Shown here: piece after piece, positions 22,104-30,815 of the stretch
How the letters are laid out: every line of letters starts with the position of its first letter
Numbering within the stretch: the first letter of the stretch is position 1
Origin: UBA7672 sp963738625
Lineage (GTDB): Bacteria > Pseudomonadota > Alphaproteobacteria > Caulobacterales > Hyphomonadaceae
Length of the DNA: 64,000 bases
Direction of reading: 5' to 3'
NCBI GenBank assembly: GCA_963738625.1
Contig: CAVTXH010000017.1
Location: forward strand, 1 to 64,000
Notes under the pieces: generated by a model
The model's database searches: none
What the model was told of the DNA's origin: nothing
What the model saw: the letters and a program-made list of their open reading frames with translations, nothing else
Position numbers and translations under genes: made by a program

Positions 22104-24275
22104 ATGCCGCCTGGTCCCCGAATCGTGTCGGTGCTGCTGCCGCAGCCCCTGCCGGAGCCTTTCGACTACGAACTGCCCGAGGGGATGACCGCCCCGCCGG
22201 GAAGTTTTGTCGTCGTGCCGCTTGGGCCGCGCGAAGTGATTGGCGTGGTGTGGAGCGAACGCTCCGTCCCGTCCAACCGCAAGCTCAAGCCCGTGACGGA
22301 AGTGATCGCGCCGGCGCCGCCTCTTCCTCCAGCGATGCGCACCTTCATCGAGCGAGCGTCAAAATATGTCTGCGCCCCGATGGGCAACCTCCTCGCCATG
22401 ACGATGCGCTCGCGCGAGGCATTGGAAGAACCGCCTGTCGAGCTTCTGGTCGTGGCCTCCGGGGAGACGCCCGAACGCATGACGCCGGCGCGCGAGAAAG
22501 TTCTGGCCGAGGCGGGCGCGCCGCTCTCCTCCGCCGATCTGGCGCGGGCGGCAGGCGTCTCATCCGGTGTGGTGAAGGGCCTCATCGACGCCGGCGCGCT
22601 TATGCATGTCGAGCGCTCGCTCGATCCGCCATTCCCGGAGCCCGATCCCGACTGTCCGTCACGCGATCTTACCGACGAGCAGGCGGCCGCCGCCGAAGTC
22701 CTCAAAGCCCATGTGCGCGAACGCGCCTTCAAGGCGGCGCTGCTCGATGGCATCACAGGCTCAGGCAAGACTGAGGTTTATTTCGAAGCCATCGCGCAAG
22801 CGCTGAAAGACGATCCCGAAGCACAGGTGCTCGTGCTGTTGCCCGAGATCGCGCTCACGCAGGCGGTGACGTCCCGTTTCGAGGAGCGCTTCGGCGTCGC
22901 CCCCGCCGAATGGCATTCCGCCGCCGGCTCGAAGGCGCGCCGCCGTGTCTGGCGCGAAGTCGCCGCGGGCAGGGCGCGCATTGTCGTCGGCGCGCGTTCG
23001 GCGCTGTTTCTGCCCTATCGCAAGCTGCATCTCATCGTGGTCGATGAAGAGCACGACCAGTCCTACAAGCAGGAGGAAGGCGTGATCTATCACGCCCGCG
23101 ATCTCGCCGTGATGCGCGCGCATATCGAGGGCTGCGCCATTGTGTTGGCGTCGGCGACGCCTTCGCTCGAAACGCTGCAGAACGCCAATGCCGGCAAGTA
23201 CACGCACCTGAGGCTCAGCGCGCGGCCGGGCGTCTCGCGCCTGCCTGAGATCGCGCTCGCCGACCTGCGCGAAGCGCCGCCGGAAGCTGGCCGCTGGATC
23301 GGGCCGCAGCTGGCGAAAGCGATCGAGGAAGTGCTGGCGGCGAAGGAGCAGGCGCTTCTGTTCCTCAACCGCCGCGGCTATGCGCCGCTGGTGCTGTGCC
23401 GCGCGTGCGGCGAACGGTTGAAAGCGCCCGACAGCGATTCCTGGCTTACCGAGCATCGCTATTCGGGCCGTCTGATCTGCCATCTCACCGGCTTCACGAT
23501 GGAAAAGCCGCTGGCCTGTCCGCACTGCGGCGCAAAGGGATCGCTTACCGGCGTTGGCCCAGGCGTCGAGCGGCTGGCGGAGGAAGTGCACACGCGCTTC
23601 CGCAGCGCGCGCGTCGAAGTGCTGTCGTCCGACACCGTGACGTCGCCCGATTCCCTGCGCGAGCTGATCGCCAGGATGGAAGGCGGCGCCATTGATATCC
23701 TTATCGGCACGCAGATCGTGGCCAAGGGGCACAACTTCCCGGCGCTGACCCTGGTCGGCGTTGTCGATGCAGACGCGGGCCTGCGCGGCGGGGACCTCCG
23801 CGCGGGCGAGCGCACGTTCCAACTTCTGTTGCAGGTCGCGGGCAGGGCGGGTCGCGCCGACAAGCCAGGCCGCGCCATCATCCAGACCTATGCGACGGAG
23901 AGCCCGGCTATCGCCCTCTTGGCCGCGGGCGATCGCGACGGCTTCGTCCAGTTCGAGATGGAACAACGCAAGCAGATGGGGTTCCCTCCTTTCGGCCGCC
24001 TCGGCGCGGTGATCCTGGCAGCCGGCTCGTCGGAGCAGGCGAACGAGATGGCGGCGGTCTTCGGGGCGGCGGCGCCCAATGCCCCCGGCGTCGAAGTGTG
24101 GGGCCCCGCGCCGGCGCCGATCGCCATCCTGCGCGGCCGTCATCGCCGGCGCTTCCTCGTGCGCTCGGACCGCAATGTCGACCTTTCGGCTTTCCTGTCG
24201 GCCTGGAAAGAGCGGGTGAAACTTCCGCCCAGCGTCCGCGTCGCGCTCGATGTCGAGCCCTACAGCTTCATGTAA
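22104..24275 (+). CDS. priA: primosomal protein N' (replication restart helicase PriA)
   Basis: 723 aa from the ATG at 22104. The N-terminal 3'-OH-binding domain is followed by the helicase core: Walker A GITGSGKTEVYFEA near residue 220, DEEHD (box II), ASATPSLET (III), and LLLQVAGRAGRADKPGR (VI). In the zinc region the cysteines at 432, 435, 459, 472 and 475 are present, but the positions equivalent to E. coli 445, 448 and 466 are Ala, Ser and Thr, so one of the two zinc sites appears lost. It restarts stalled forks. Confidence 0.95.
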   Translation: MPPGPRIVSVLLPQPLPEPFDYELPEGMTAPPGSFVVVPLGPREVIGVVWSERSVPSNRKLKPVTEVIAPAPPLPPAMRTFIERASKYVCAPMGNLLAMTMRSREALEEPPVELLVVASGETPERMTPAREKVLAEAGAPLSSADLARAAGVSSGVVKGLIDAGALMHVERSLDPPFPEPDPDCPSRDLTDEQAAAAEVLKAHVRERAFKAALLDGITGSGKTEVYFEAIAQALKDDPEAQVLVLLPEIALTQAVTSRFEERFGVAPAEWHSAAGSKARRRVWREVAAGRARIVVGARSALFLPYRKLHLIVVDEEHDQSYKQEEGVIYHARDLAVMRAHIEGCAIVLASATPSLETLQNANAGKYTHLRLSARPGVSRLPEIALADLREAPPEAGRWIGPQLAKAIEEVLAAKEQALLFLNRRGYAPLVLCRACGERLKAPDSDSWLTEHRYSGRLICHLTGFTMEKPLACPHCGAKGSLTGVGPGVERLAEEVHTRFRSARVEVLSSDTVTSPDSLRELIARMEGGAIDILIGTQIVAKGHNFPALTLVGVVDADAGLRGGDLRAGERTFQLLLQVAGRAGRADKPGRAIIQTYATESPAIALLAAGDRDGFVQFEMEQRKQMGFPPFGRLGAVILAAGSSEQANEMAAVFGAAAPNAPGVEVWGPAPAPIAILRGRHRRRFLVRSDRNVDLSAFLSAWKERVKLPPSVRVALDVEPYSFM

Positions 24276-24408
24276 AAACAAAAACGCAGACTACCCCGGG
24301 AGGCGGCCTGCGCTATCCAGTTTGAAGGCGGTCCACCGTCTTCTTGGTACGGCTTTGAACTCGGGGGGATTGAGCGACCGCCTGATCCTGTTCAGTTCCT
24401 GTGGTCCA

Positions 24409-25308
24409 TCATTTCACCGGCCTGGCGTTCATCATTGCCATCTGGATTTCCGTGAAGTCTCCCGGCGAGATCCTGTCGAACTTCGCCTTCAGCTCGGTGC
24501 GGATCGGCTCAAGCTTGGCCTGCGCCGCGCCTTCAGCGAGGAAGGCTGCGTCCCAGTCTTTCTTTGCGAGCAGGGGATCGACCTTGGCGAGGAACTCCTG
24601 GCCTTTCACCCTCACCTGATCGCACGCCTGCTTGATCGCGGCGTCGACGGCCCTCTCATCGAACGTCATGCGCACTTTCGAGAAGTCGAAATTGTAGCGG
24701 CCGTCCTGGGGGGCATAGGCCTGAGCGGCAACCTCGACGTTGGAGTCCACATTCCAGGTCGCAAGCGCGCTCGGCTGCATGAACTCGCCCTGCTCGTAGC
24801 GCCAGCCTGAACCGAAACGCGCATAGTCGTCGCGGCCGGGGCAGTAGGCTGTCAGCTTGGCGTTGGCGAACTCGTCGAACCGCTTCTGCACGGCGTGGTG
24901 CTTGCGGATCACCGGTTCGAACTGGGCGCGGTTGTAGGCGAGATCTTCAGACGTCGCCGGGCGTTTGGGCTCTTCCTTCACCTTGGCGGGCTTCGCCGCT
25001 TCGGCTCGTCTGTTCCCTTCCATCTTCGCCGTCATCATGGCGATCTGCTGCTCGCTGAACGGCGCGAACGTCTTGGCCAACTGCTCGCGGGCCATGGGAC
25101 GCATCGAGGGTTCGACGTCCTTCAGCGCCGCTTCGACCGCGCGCTGCTGGTCGGGCCGCAGCTTCGGCGTCTGCGCCTCGCCAGCGCCGGGCGCGAGGAA
25201 CACCGCGCAGGCGAGAACGGCCGCGAGCGGATAGAGGAAGCGCAGCTTCGGCATAGTCACGGCTTTCGCGACGTCGGCAGGTGGAGCAAGGGTTTCGGTC
25301 GTCATCAT
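24409..25308 (-). CDS. secreted protein of unknown function
   Basis: 299 aa from the ATG pair at 25308/25305. A start at 25254 (MPKLRFLYPLAAV) would put the signal peptide directly at the N-terminus, so the start is open. After the hydrophobic segment ending GAGEAQT the protein is hydrophilic and helical, with a Lys/Glu/Ala-rich linker (RRAEAAKPAKVKEEPKRP) around residue 110 and a single late DQVRVKGQEF helix region. No known domain recognised. It lies 68 bases downstream of the haem lipoprotein gene on the same strand. Confidence 0.65.
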   Translation of the reverse strand: MMTTETLAPPADVAKAVTMPKLRFLYPLAAVLACAVFLAPGAGEAQTPKLRPDQQRAVEAALKDVEPSMRPMAREQLAKTFAPFSEQQIAMMTAKMEGNRRAEAAKPAKVKEEPKRPATSEDLAYNRAQFEPVIRKHHAVQKRFDEFANAKLTAYCPGRDDYARFGSGWRYEQGEFMQPSALATWNVDSNVEVAAQAYAPQDGRYNFDFSKVRMTFDERAVDAAIKQACDQVRVKGQEFLAKVDPLLAKKDWDAAFLAEGAAQAKLEPIRTELKAKFDRISPGDFTEIQMAMMNARPVK

Positions 25309-25376
25309 GGGAAGTCTCTTTCTTTGTGCCGGCGCCGGGATTGCCCCCGTATCGCCGGTGAACTCTTCTGGTTCGG

Positions 25377-25967
25377 CTACTGGTTCTTCGCGCCGGAGAT
25401 CGGCGGCATCTGCGGGACGAACGCGATGTGCGGCCGGTCGGGCGTGACGCCGGGCGACAGCGCGGCGGGGGCAGGAGCTCCCTTGGGGCCGAGCTGTTTG
25501 ACGTAGGCGTAGATCGCCCGCAGGTCTGAATCGCTCATCGCCATCAGGCTGGGCCAAGGCATCGGCGGGCGGCCTTTGCCTTCGCGCGCCATGGTCACGA
25601 ACTCGTCTTCCGACATGTTCTGGAAAGACAGACGCAGGTTCGCAGGATAGCTCACGCCCCAGGGTCCGGAGTAGCCCGTGGAGTCGCCGGTCAGCCATTC
25701 GGGTTCGGCAGGCGAGGCGCCGTTGGTCATCGCAAACCCCGGCGTGTGGCAGTCATTGCAGCCGCCGATCTTCACGAGATAGCGGCCTTCTTCGATCTGC
25801 GAGCTGCCGACGACGCGTGTCATGGGCTTCGCTGACGTGCTGACCGCGGCAGGCGCGGTGACAGCAGGGGAGGCCGAAACCGGTCCGCCGCAGCCCTGCA
25901 AGGCGAGCAGGCTGGCGACGAGGATGAAGGCGGAGTGGGCGCGGATATTCGAGGCGTGCATAGCCAT
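25377..25967 (-). CDS. c-type cytochrome lipoprotein
   Basis: 196 aa. Lipobox LALQGC puts the lipidated cysteine near residue 26. One haem-binding motif, GGCNDCHTPG, near residue 70; the sixth ligand is probably a methionine in GRPPMPWPSLMAMS. The domain resembles the single-haem cytochrome c subunits of periplasmic dehydrogenases. A Pro/Ala/Ser linker separates anchor and haem domain. The ATG has AAGGA about ten bases upstream. Electron donor and acceptor are unknown. Confidence 0.85.
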   Translation of the reverse strand: MAMHASNIRAHSAFILVASLLALQGCGGPVSASPAVTAPAAVSTSAKPMTRVVGSSQIEEGRYLVKIGGCNDCHTPGFAMTNGASPAEPEWLTGDSTGYSGPWGVSYPANLRLSFQNMSEDEFVTMAREGKGRPPMPWPSLMAMSDSDLRAIYAYVKQLGPKGAPAPAALSPGVTPDRPHIAFVPQMPPISGAKNQ

Positions 25968-26094
25968 GGGGAGGTCCTTTCGCCGGCGTGTGCGCCGGTC
26001 GCCTGTGTTGTGACGTTTCTGTTTTGATGTCCGGGTGTTTCCCCGGTTGTTTTGTCAGTTGGGCGCCGTCAGACGCGACGGCCCGTCCGTGTCT

Positions 26095-26790
26095 TCATGC
26101 AGATGCCCTCATCTGGGCTGCGACAGCGCTTTTCCAGCCATAGAAGGCGGCGTGGACTTCATCCCACATCGGCCGCGACTCCATGGCGCTGAGCCAGCGG
26201 GAGACGTTCGGCCACGGCCGGAAATCGTATTCGATCAGCTCGCCGGACGAGACGAGGCCCGAGCCGAAATAGTCGGCGAGGCTGATCTCTTGGCCGCACA
26301 CGAAAGGCTTCGAGCCGATCCAGGTGTCGAGCGCCTTGAGGCGCTTCCTGGCGCGCGGCTCGTGGATCGCCAGCGCCTGGCTGAAGCCGGGCTCGGGCAG
26401 TCGATAGTGCGACAGGACGCGGGCGTAGACGACGCCGTAGCAGAAGTCGCGCATGAAGCTGGTGTTGAACCAGTCCATCATCTCGTTGACGCGGGCGCGG
26501 GCGCGCAGCTCGCGCGGGTAGGCGAGCGAGCCGGTGAGATCGGCCAGGTATTTCAGGATCGCCGAGCTCTCGGTCAGCACGAAACCGTCGTGCTCGAGCA
26601 CCGGCACGGCCTGGTTCGGGTTGAGGCGGGTGAACACATCGCCCTGGTGCTCGGCGCTGAACAGGTCGACGCGCACCATGTCGAGGGGAATGTCCGCTTC
26701 GGCGGCGAACAGGATAACCGGCCGGCAGGTTGTCGATGCGGGATCGTAGTGAAGCCGCATCGACTGGGAGGTTGCTGGTTTGGAGGCCAT
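26095..26790 (-). CDS. glutathione S-transferase
   Basis: 231 aa from the ATG at 26790; a longer open frame up to 26931 crosses the regulator's promoter and is rejected. N-terminal thioredoxin-like domain with NQAVPVLEHDGFVLTESSAILKYL (cis-proline and glutathione-binding Glu-Ser), C-terminal helical domain with ISLADYFG and PWPNVSRWLSAM. It probably conjugates glutathione to electrophiles in the cytosol. It is divergent from a LysR gene that is the obvious candidate regulator. Confidence 0.9.
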   Translation of the reverse strand: MASKPATSQSMRLHYDPASTTCRPVILFAAEADIPLDMVRVDLFSAEHQGDVFTRLNPNQAVPVLEHDGFVLTESSAILKYLADLTGSLAYPRELRARARVNEMMDWFNTSFMRDFCYGVVYARVLSHYRLPEPGFSQALAIHEPRARKRLKALDTWIGSKPFVCGQEISLADYFGSGLVSSGELIEYDFRPWPNVSRWLSAMESRPMWDEVHAAFYGWKSAVAAQMRASA

Positions 26791-26895
26791 GGGGAGGTCT
26801 CTCGTAGTCTTCTTTTTTTGCAGACTGCCTCTTTGAGGTCCTGTCCTTGTGCGAGTGTGAGTACGGGGTGTCGCAGGCCGCCTCAATCCGAAGTA

Positions 26896-26913
26896 TTGCA
26901 GACCGTTCTGCAA
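26896..26913. promoter_or_regulatory. probable LysR-family operator
   Basis: Perfect dyad TTGCAG-N6-CTGCAA, centred 25 bases upstream of the LysR start and 115 bases upstream of the GST start. A T-N-A type interrupted palindrome between a LysR gene and a divergent target is the standard arrangement for autoregulation plus activation. Confidence 0.6.
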
Positions 26914-26929
26914 ATATGCATAACGCAGC

Positions 26930-27838
26930 ATGTTCGAATGGAGCGATCTAAGGCATTTCCTCGCTGTGGCACGCGGCGGCTCGACTCTGGCAGCTGCAAA
27001 ATTGCTGGCGGTAAATCAGACAACGGTGGCCCGGCGGATTGCGGCTCTTGAGGAATCGCTCGGCGAAAAGCTGTTCGAGCGGGCTGCCGGGGGCTACCGG
27101 CTAACTGACGTTGGTTCTGCAATGGTGCCGAACGCGGAGCGTGTCGAAGCCGAAATCGAGGCTTTTGCGCGGATGGTGGCCCAGCGAAGCCGCAGGCTGT
27201 CAGGGGTTATCCGCTTCACCACCAACGATGTATTCGCTGACGCCCTGCTCAATCCTTGGCTAGGCGATTTCAACCGCCGTTTCCCGGTGGTGCAGCTTGA
27301 GACCATCGTCACCAACGAGAAGCTCGACCTGTCGCGTGGCGAGGCCGATATCGCCTTGCGCGCCGGGCGGACGCCGGTCATCGGCGACGGGCTGGTGGTG
27401 CGGCGGCTGTGCACCGGAAAGTGGGGCATGTACTGCTCCAAGGCCTACGCGGCCGAGTACGGCAGACCGGAAGCCGCGGATGAGCTGGTGAAACACTCCC
27501 TCGTCGGCGGCGCCGGCGAACTCGCGAGTGTCGAGCCGGAATTCTTCAAACACGCCAAGGCCGCAGGCGCCGTGGTGCGCAGCGCGTCTTCGTCCCTCCT
27601 GAATATCGCCTCCGCGATCCGGAGCGGCCTCGGGGTCGGCCCCATACCCTGCATGCTCGGCGGCCTCGATCCGATGATGGTCCAGTGCTTCCTGTTCGAC
27701 GAAGCCGACTACGATCTCGTCCTCATTACGCGCGAGGAGATGCGATTGTTGCCGCACGTGAAGGCGTTCAACGATTTCATCGCTGCCCGTACGTCAGCAT
27801 TGCGTCACATCATCGAGGGGCGCCAAGCTTCGCGATAA
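26930..27838 (+). CDS. LysR-family transcriptional regulator
   Basis: 302 aa. Winged helix at residues 1-60 (FEWSDLRHFLAVARGGSTLAAAKLLAVNQTTVARRI), followed by the LysR substrate-binding domain. The start ATG follows directly on the palindrome at 26896, with no clear Shine-Dalgarno sequence. It is likely to control the divergent GST gene and itself. The effector is unknown. The VOC gene follows after 18 bases and may share the transcript. Confidence 0.93.
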   Translation: MFEWSDLRHFLAVARGGSTLAAAKLLAVNQTTVARRIAALEESLGEKLFERAAGGYRLTDVGSAMVPNAERVEAEIEAFARMVAQRSRRLSGVIRFTTNDVFADALLNPWLGDFNRRFPVVQLETIVTNEKLDLSRGEADIALRAGRTPVIGDGLVVRRLCTGKWGMYCSKAYAAEYGRPEAADELVKHSLVGGAGELASVEPEFFKHAKAAGAVVRSASSSLLNIASAIRSGLGVGPIPCMLGGLDPMMVQCFLFDEADYDLVLITREEMRLLPHVKAFNDFIAARTSALRHIIEGRQASR

Positions 27839-27856
27839 CCTTGAGGAGCGCGCCAC

Positions 27857-28642
27857 ATGAGCAAATACCTTCGCCTGCGCCAAATCTGCCTGGTGGCGCA
27901 CGATCTCGCCGCTTCCGAAAAGACGATCGAGGACGTGTTGGGGCTGGAGATCTGCTACCGCGATCCTGGCGTCGGCAAGTACGGCCTGCACAACGCACTG
28001 TTCGCGATGGGCGGCACTTTTCTGGAGATCGTTTCGCCGACGCGGCCCGATACGGCAGGCGGCCGCTATCTCGAACGGCGCAAGGGCGATGGCGGCTACA
28101 TGTACATCGTCGATTGCGACAATCTCGAAGCACGGCGCGAGCATTTCAGGGCGATGGGCGTCCGCATCGTGCAGGACCTCAAGTCGGGCGACGATGTCTC
28201 GACCTCAGAGGCAATCCACCTGCATCCGAAGGACACTGGCGGTTGTCTCCTGTCCATCGACCGCCATTCCGGCGGCGCCGACATCAAGGGCGGCTATCAC
28301 TGGGCCGGACCGGAATGGCAGAAGCACGACCGCTCGAAGACGATCAGCGCCATCGTCGGCGCCGGCATCCAGTCGCCCGATCCCGACGCGCTGGCCGAGC
28401 GCTGGAGCCAGCTGCTGCAACGGCCGGTGGTCAAGACACGGGAAGGCGGCGGCGCCGAGATCGTGCTCGACAACGCCTTCGTGCGCTTTGGGCCCCTGCG
28501 CGATGATCGCGGCGAAGGCCTCCGCGCCGTGCATCTGAAATGCAAGGACAAGGCGGGCGTACTGGCGGCGGCGAAGAAAGCCGGCGCCAAAACCGGCGAG
28601 TCCCACGTCGACCTCGTCGGCGTACGTTTTGTTCTGGTGTGA
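27857..28642 (+). CDS. VOC-family (glyoxalase-like) protein
   Basis: 261 aa with two VOC halves: the first begins LRLRQICLVAHDLAASEKTIEDVLGLE, the second around KTISAIVGAGIQSPDPDALAERWSQLL. Candidate metal ligands include His15-region HDLAASE and Glu in GTFLEIVSP. VOC proteins include glyoxalases, ring-cleaving dioxygenases and resistance proteins; activity here is not predictable. It follows the LysR gene by 18 bases and precedes the DUF1330 gene by 13. Confidence 0.8.
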   Translation: MSKYLRLRQICLVAHDLAASEKTIEDVLGLEICYRDPGVGKYGLHNALFAMGGTFLEIVSPTRPDTAGGRYLERRKGDGGYMYIVDCDNLEARREHFRAMGVRIVQDLKSGDDVSTSEAIHLHPKDTGGCLLSIDRHSGGADIKGGYHWAGPEWQKHDRSKTISAIVGAGIQSPDPDALAERWSQLLQRPVVKTREGGGAEIVLDNAFVRFGPLRDDRGEGLRAVHLKCKDKAGVLAAAKKAGAKTGESHVDLVGVRFVLV

Positions 28643-28655
28643 GAGGAGAGGGGCC

Positions 28656-28955
28656 ATGCCCGTCTACACAATCGCCCAGCTGAAGTTCACGAACATCGAT
28701 GCCTATCGCCGCTACCAGAAAGCCTTTCCGGCGGTGTTCGCGAAGTTCAACGCCAGGGTTCTGGTCGCCGACGAATCTCCCCGCGTGATCGAGGGCGACT
28801 GGCCGAGCGACAAGATGGTGATCCTCGCCTTTCCGGACGAGGCTGAGGCGATGCGCTTCCAGGATTCGCCGGAATATCTCGCGATAGCGAAGGACAGGAA
28901 AGCCGGCGCTGACGCGGTCGTCCTGATGGCCAAAGGCTTCGAGCCCAAGGGCTGA
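28656..28955 (+). CDS. DUF1330 protein
   Basis: 99 aa from the ATG at 28656, which has a strong GAGAGGAGAGG ribosome site. The sequence matches DUF1330, a dimeric ferredoxin-like alpha/beta-barrel fold: YTIAQLKFTNIDAYRRYQ at the start, VIEGDWPSDKMVILAFPDEAEAMRF in the middle. Function unknown; such proteins often accompany detoxification genes, which fits the GST and VOC neighbours. Confidence 0.85.
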   Translation: MPVYTIAQLKFTNIDAYRRYQKAFPAVFAKFNARVLVADESPRVIEGDWPSDKMVILAFPDEAEAMRFQDSPEYLAIAKDRKAGADAVVLMAKGFEPKG

Positions 28956-29018
28956 GGCTCTCCGGGATCAAGGTCCCGTGACGGCCGCAGATTGTAGCGA
29001 GCTGATTAGAGCGTCCAC

Positions 29019-29720
29019 TTAGAGCGTCCATACGCGCGCTGTCTTGACCGGCGCGTTCTCGATCTCCATCGATGTCTCGACGTCATACTCGGCAACCTGC
29101 CTGAACACATCGCGCGGGAAATAGGTCCGGCCCGGATCGCCGGCGAACACCGCGATGCCCGCCTCGTGTGCGCGGTGCAGGAAAGCGTAAAAGCGCTTTG
29201 CGGGCGTCTGTTCGTAGAAGACATCCGCCGCAAGCACGACGTCCGCGATTGGCAATTCACCGCCGAGCAGGTCGCCGCCAAGATAGATGATTTCCACGCC
29301 ATTCAGTTCCGCGTTCGCCGCGATGGCTGCCTCGCACATCCGATCGATGTCGTTGGCGACGACCAGAGCCGCGCCCGCCTTCGCCGCCGCCATGGCCACA
29401 AGACCCGAGCCGGACGCAAGGTCGAACACGCGCTTGCCGCGCACGATCTCGGGATGATCGAGAATGTGACGCGACAGCGCCTGTCCTCCCGCCCACGGGA
29501 AAGCCCAGAAGGGCGGGGCCATGTTCTGGGCCTCAAGGTCCTTTTCCGTCGCCTCCCAGATCGGGGTCAGCGCGTCCGCGGTAAAAATTGCGATACCGTC
29601 GAGGCCTGGCACGGCAAGCGGCCGCGTGTTGGCGCGGACGAAGGCAATCGACTGGGCGAGCGCGGAAGGCGGCATCTCAAGGGTTCTGACGCTACCGGCG
29701 AACATTCCGCAAGGCGGCAT
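29019..29720 (-). CDS. class I SAM-dependent methyltransferase (ETFB lysine methyltransferase/nicotinamide methylase-like)
   Basis: 233 aa from 29720; the ATG at 29675 (MPPSALAQ) would give 218 aa and is equally possible because neither has a clear ribosome site. The SAM-binding motif I is VFDLASGSGLVAMAAA near residue 98; PFWAFPWAGGQAL before it and GDLLGGELPIADVVLAADVFYE after it resemble the methyltransferases that modify lysines of electron-transfer flavoprotein beta. That assignment is by resemblance only. Transcribed alone, against the DUF1330 gene. Confidence 0.8.
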   Translation of the reverse strand: MPPCGMFAGSVRTLEMPPSALAQSIAFVRANTRPLAVPGLDGIAIFTADALTPIWEATEKDLEAQNMAPPFWAFPWAGGQALSRHILDHPEIVRGKRVFDLASGSGLVAMAAAKAGAALVVANDIDRMCEAAIAANAELNGVEIIYLGGDLLGGELPIADVVLAADVFYEQTPAKRFYAFLHRAHEAGIAVFAGDPGRTYFPRDVFRQVAEYDVETSMEIENAPVKTARVWTL

Positions 29721-29864
29721 GACGCCAATCCCTGCGTGACTTTCGCAGTTTTTTTGAGGCGGCTGTCACCAACGCGAACTTGCAATCGCGAATGCCACCT
29801 GTGCTAGGTTGCCGCCAAGCTCCGCCCATTGAGGACAGGGGCGTCACTCAGGTGGGAGACAAAC

Positions 29865-30746
29865 ATGTGCGATGAACATACCGAACACAGCAATGAAGAG
29901 CTGGAGAAATCCGGAAGCCTGTCGCGCCGCGGCTTTGGCCTGATGTCGGCCGCGGCGCTCGCCGCCTGCGCCACCAGCCCCGAAGGCGCCGTTGGCGTCG
30001 CCGAACAGGAAGTGGAAATCACAACTGCAGACGGCATGATGGACGCGCACTTCGTGGCGCCGATGTCGGGCAAGCACCCCGCCGTTCTCGTCTGGCCGGA
30101 CATCATGGGTCTGCGCCCAGCCTTCCGCATCATGGGCAAGCGCCTCGCCGAGTCGGGCTATGCGGTGCTGACCGTGAACCCGTTCTATCGCGCGCAGAAA
30201 GGCCAGGTGTTCGACGCCACCACCGAGAAATTCTCCGACCCGCCGGTGCGCCAGCGTCTCGTCGGCCTGATGGGACCAGCGACCGGCAATCCCGAGAACA
30301 CCCGCAAGGACGCGACTGCCGCGGTTGCCTGGCTCGACAAGCAGAAACAGGTCGACACCAAGCGCGGCATCGGCACCACGGGCTACTGCATGGGCGGCCC
30401 GCTGGTGATGCGCACGATGGCGTTCGCGCCGGATCGCGTGAAGGCTGGCGGCAGCTTCCATGGCGGCGGCCTCGCCACCGCCGCGCCGACCAGCCCGCAC
30501 CTTCTGGTTCCGCAGATGAAGGCGAAAGCCGTGCTGATCGCCGTCGCGCAGAACGACGACCAGCAGGACCCGACCGTCAAGGACAAGGTGAAAGCGGCAT
30601 TCGAGGCGCAGAAAATCCCGGTCGAGCTCGAGGTCTATCCGGCCCAGCACGGCTGGTGCCCGCCCGACAGCCAGGTGTTCGACCAGGTGCAGGCCGACAA
30701 GGCCTGGGCTCGTCTGCTCGCGACCTTCGAGAAGGGCCTCGTCTAG
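29865..30746 (+). CDS. dienelactone hydrolase family protein
   Basis: 293 aa from the ATG at 29865 (GGTGGGAGAC upstream). A twin-arginine-like signal LSRRGFGLMSAAALAAC at residues ~19-35 may also serve as a lipobox (LAAC). The catalytic cysteine is in GTTGYCMGGPLV near residue 175, and the histidine in PAQHGWCPPD near the end. Cysteine instead of serine as nucleophile is the mark of dienelactone hydrolases. Periplasmic location is inferred from the signal. Confidence 0.85.
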   Translation: MCDEHTEHSNEELEKSGSLSRRGFGLMSAAALAACATSPEGAVGVAEQEVEITTADGMMDAHFVAPMSGKHPAVLVWPDIMGLRPAFRIMGKRLAESGYAVLTVNPFYRAQKGQVFDATTEKFSDPPVRQRLVGLMGPATGNPENTRKDATAAVAWLDKQKQVDTKRGIGTTGYCMGGPLVMRTMAFAPDRVKAGGSFHGGGLATAAPTSPHLLVPQMKAKAVLIAVAQNDDQQDPTVKDKVKAAFEAQKIPVELEVYPAQHGWCPPDSQVFDQVQADKAWARLLATFEKGLV

Positions 30747-30770
30747 GCTTTACTGAATTCAAAACGCTGC

Positions 30771-30806
30771 GTAGCCCGCAATGATCTTTTCGTCATTGCG
30801 GGCTAC
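30771..30806. promoter_or_regulatory. perfect 14-bp inverted repeat touching the cdd start
   Basis: GTAGCCCGCAATGA (30771-30784) pairs with TCATTGCGGGCTAC (30793-30806) around an eight-base loop. Outside it AACGC and GCGTT can extend the stem past an internal loop to 30762-30814, ending one base before the cdd ATG at 30816. It may terminate the upstream transcript, although no T-tract follows, or fold in the cdd leader and limit ribosome access. Confidence 0.6.
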
Positions 30807-30815
30807 TCTGCGTTC

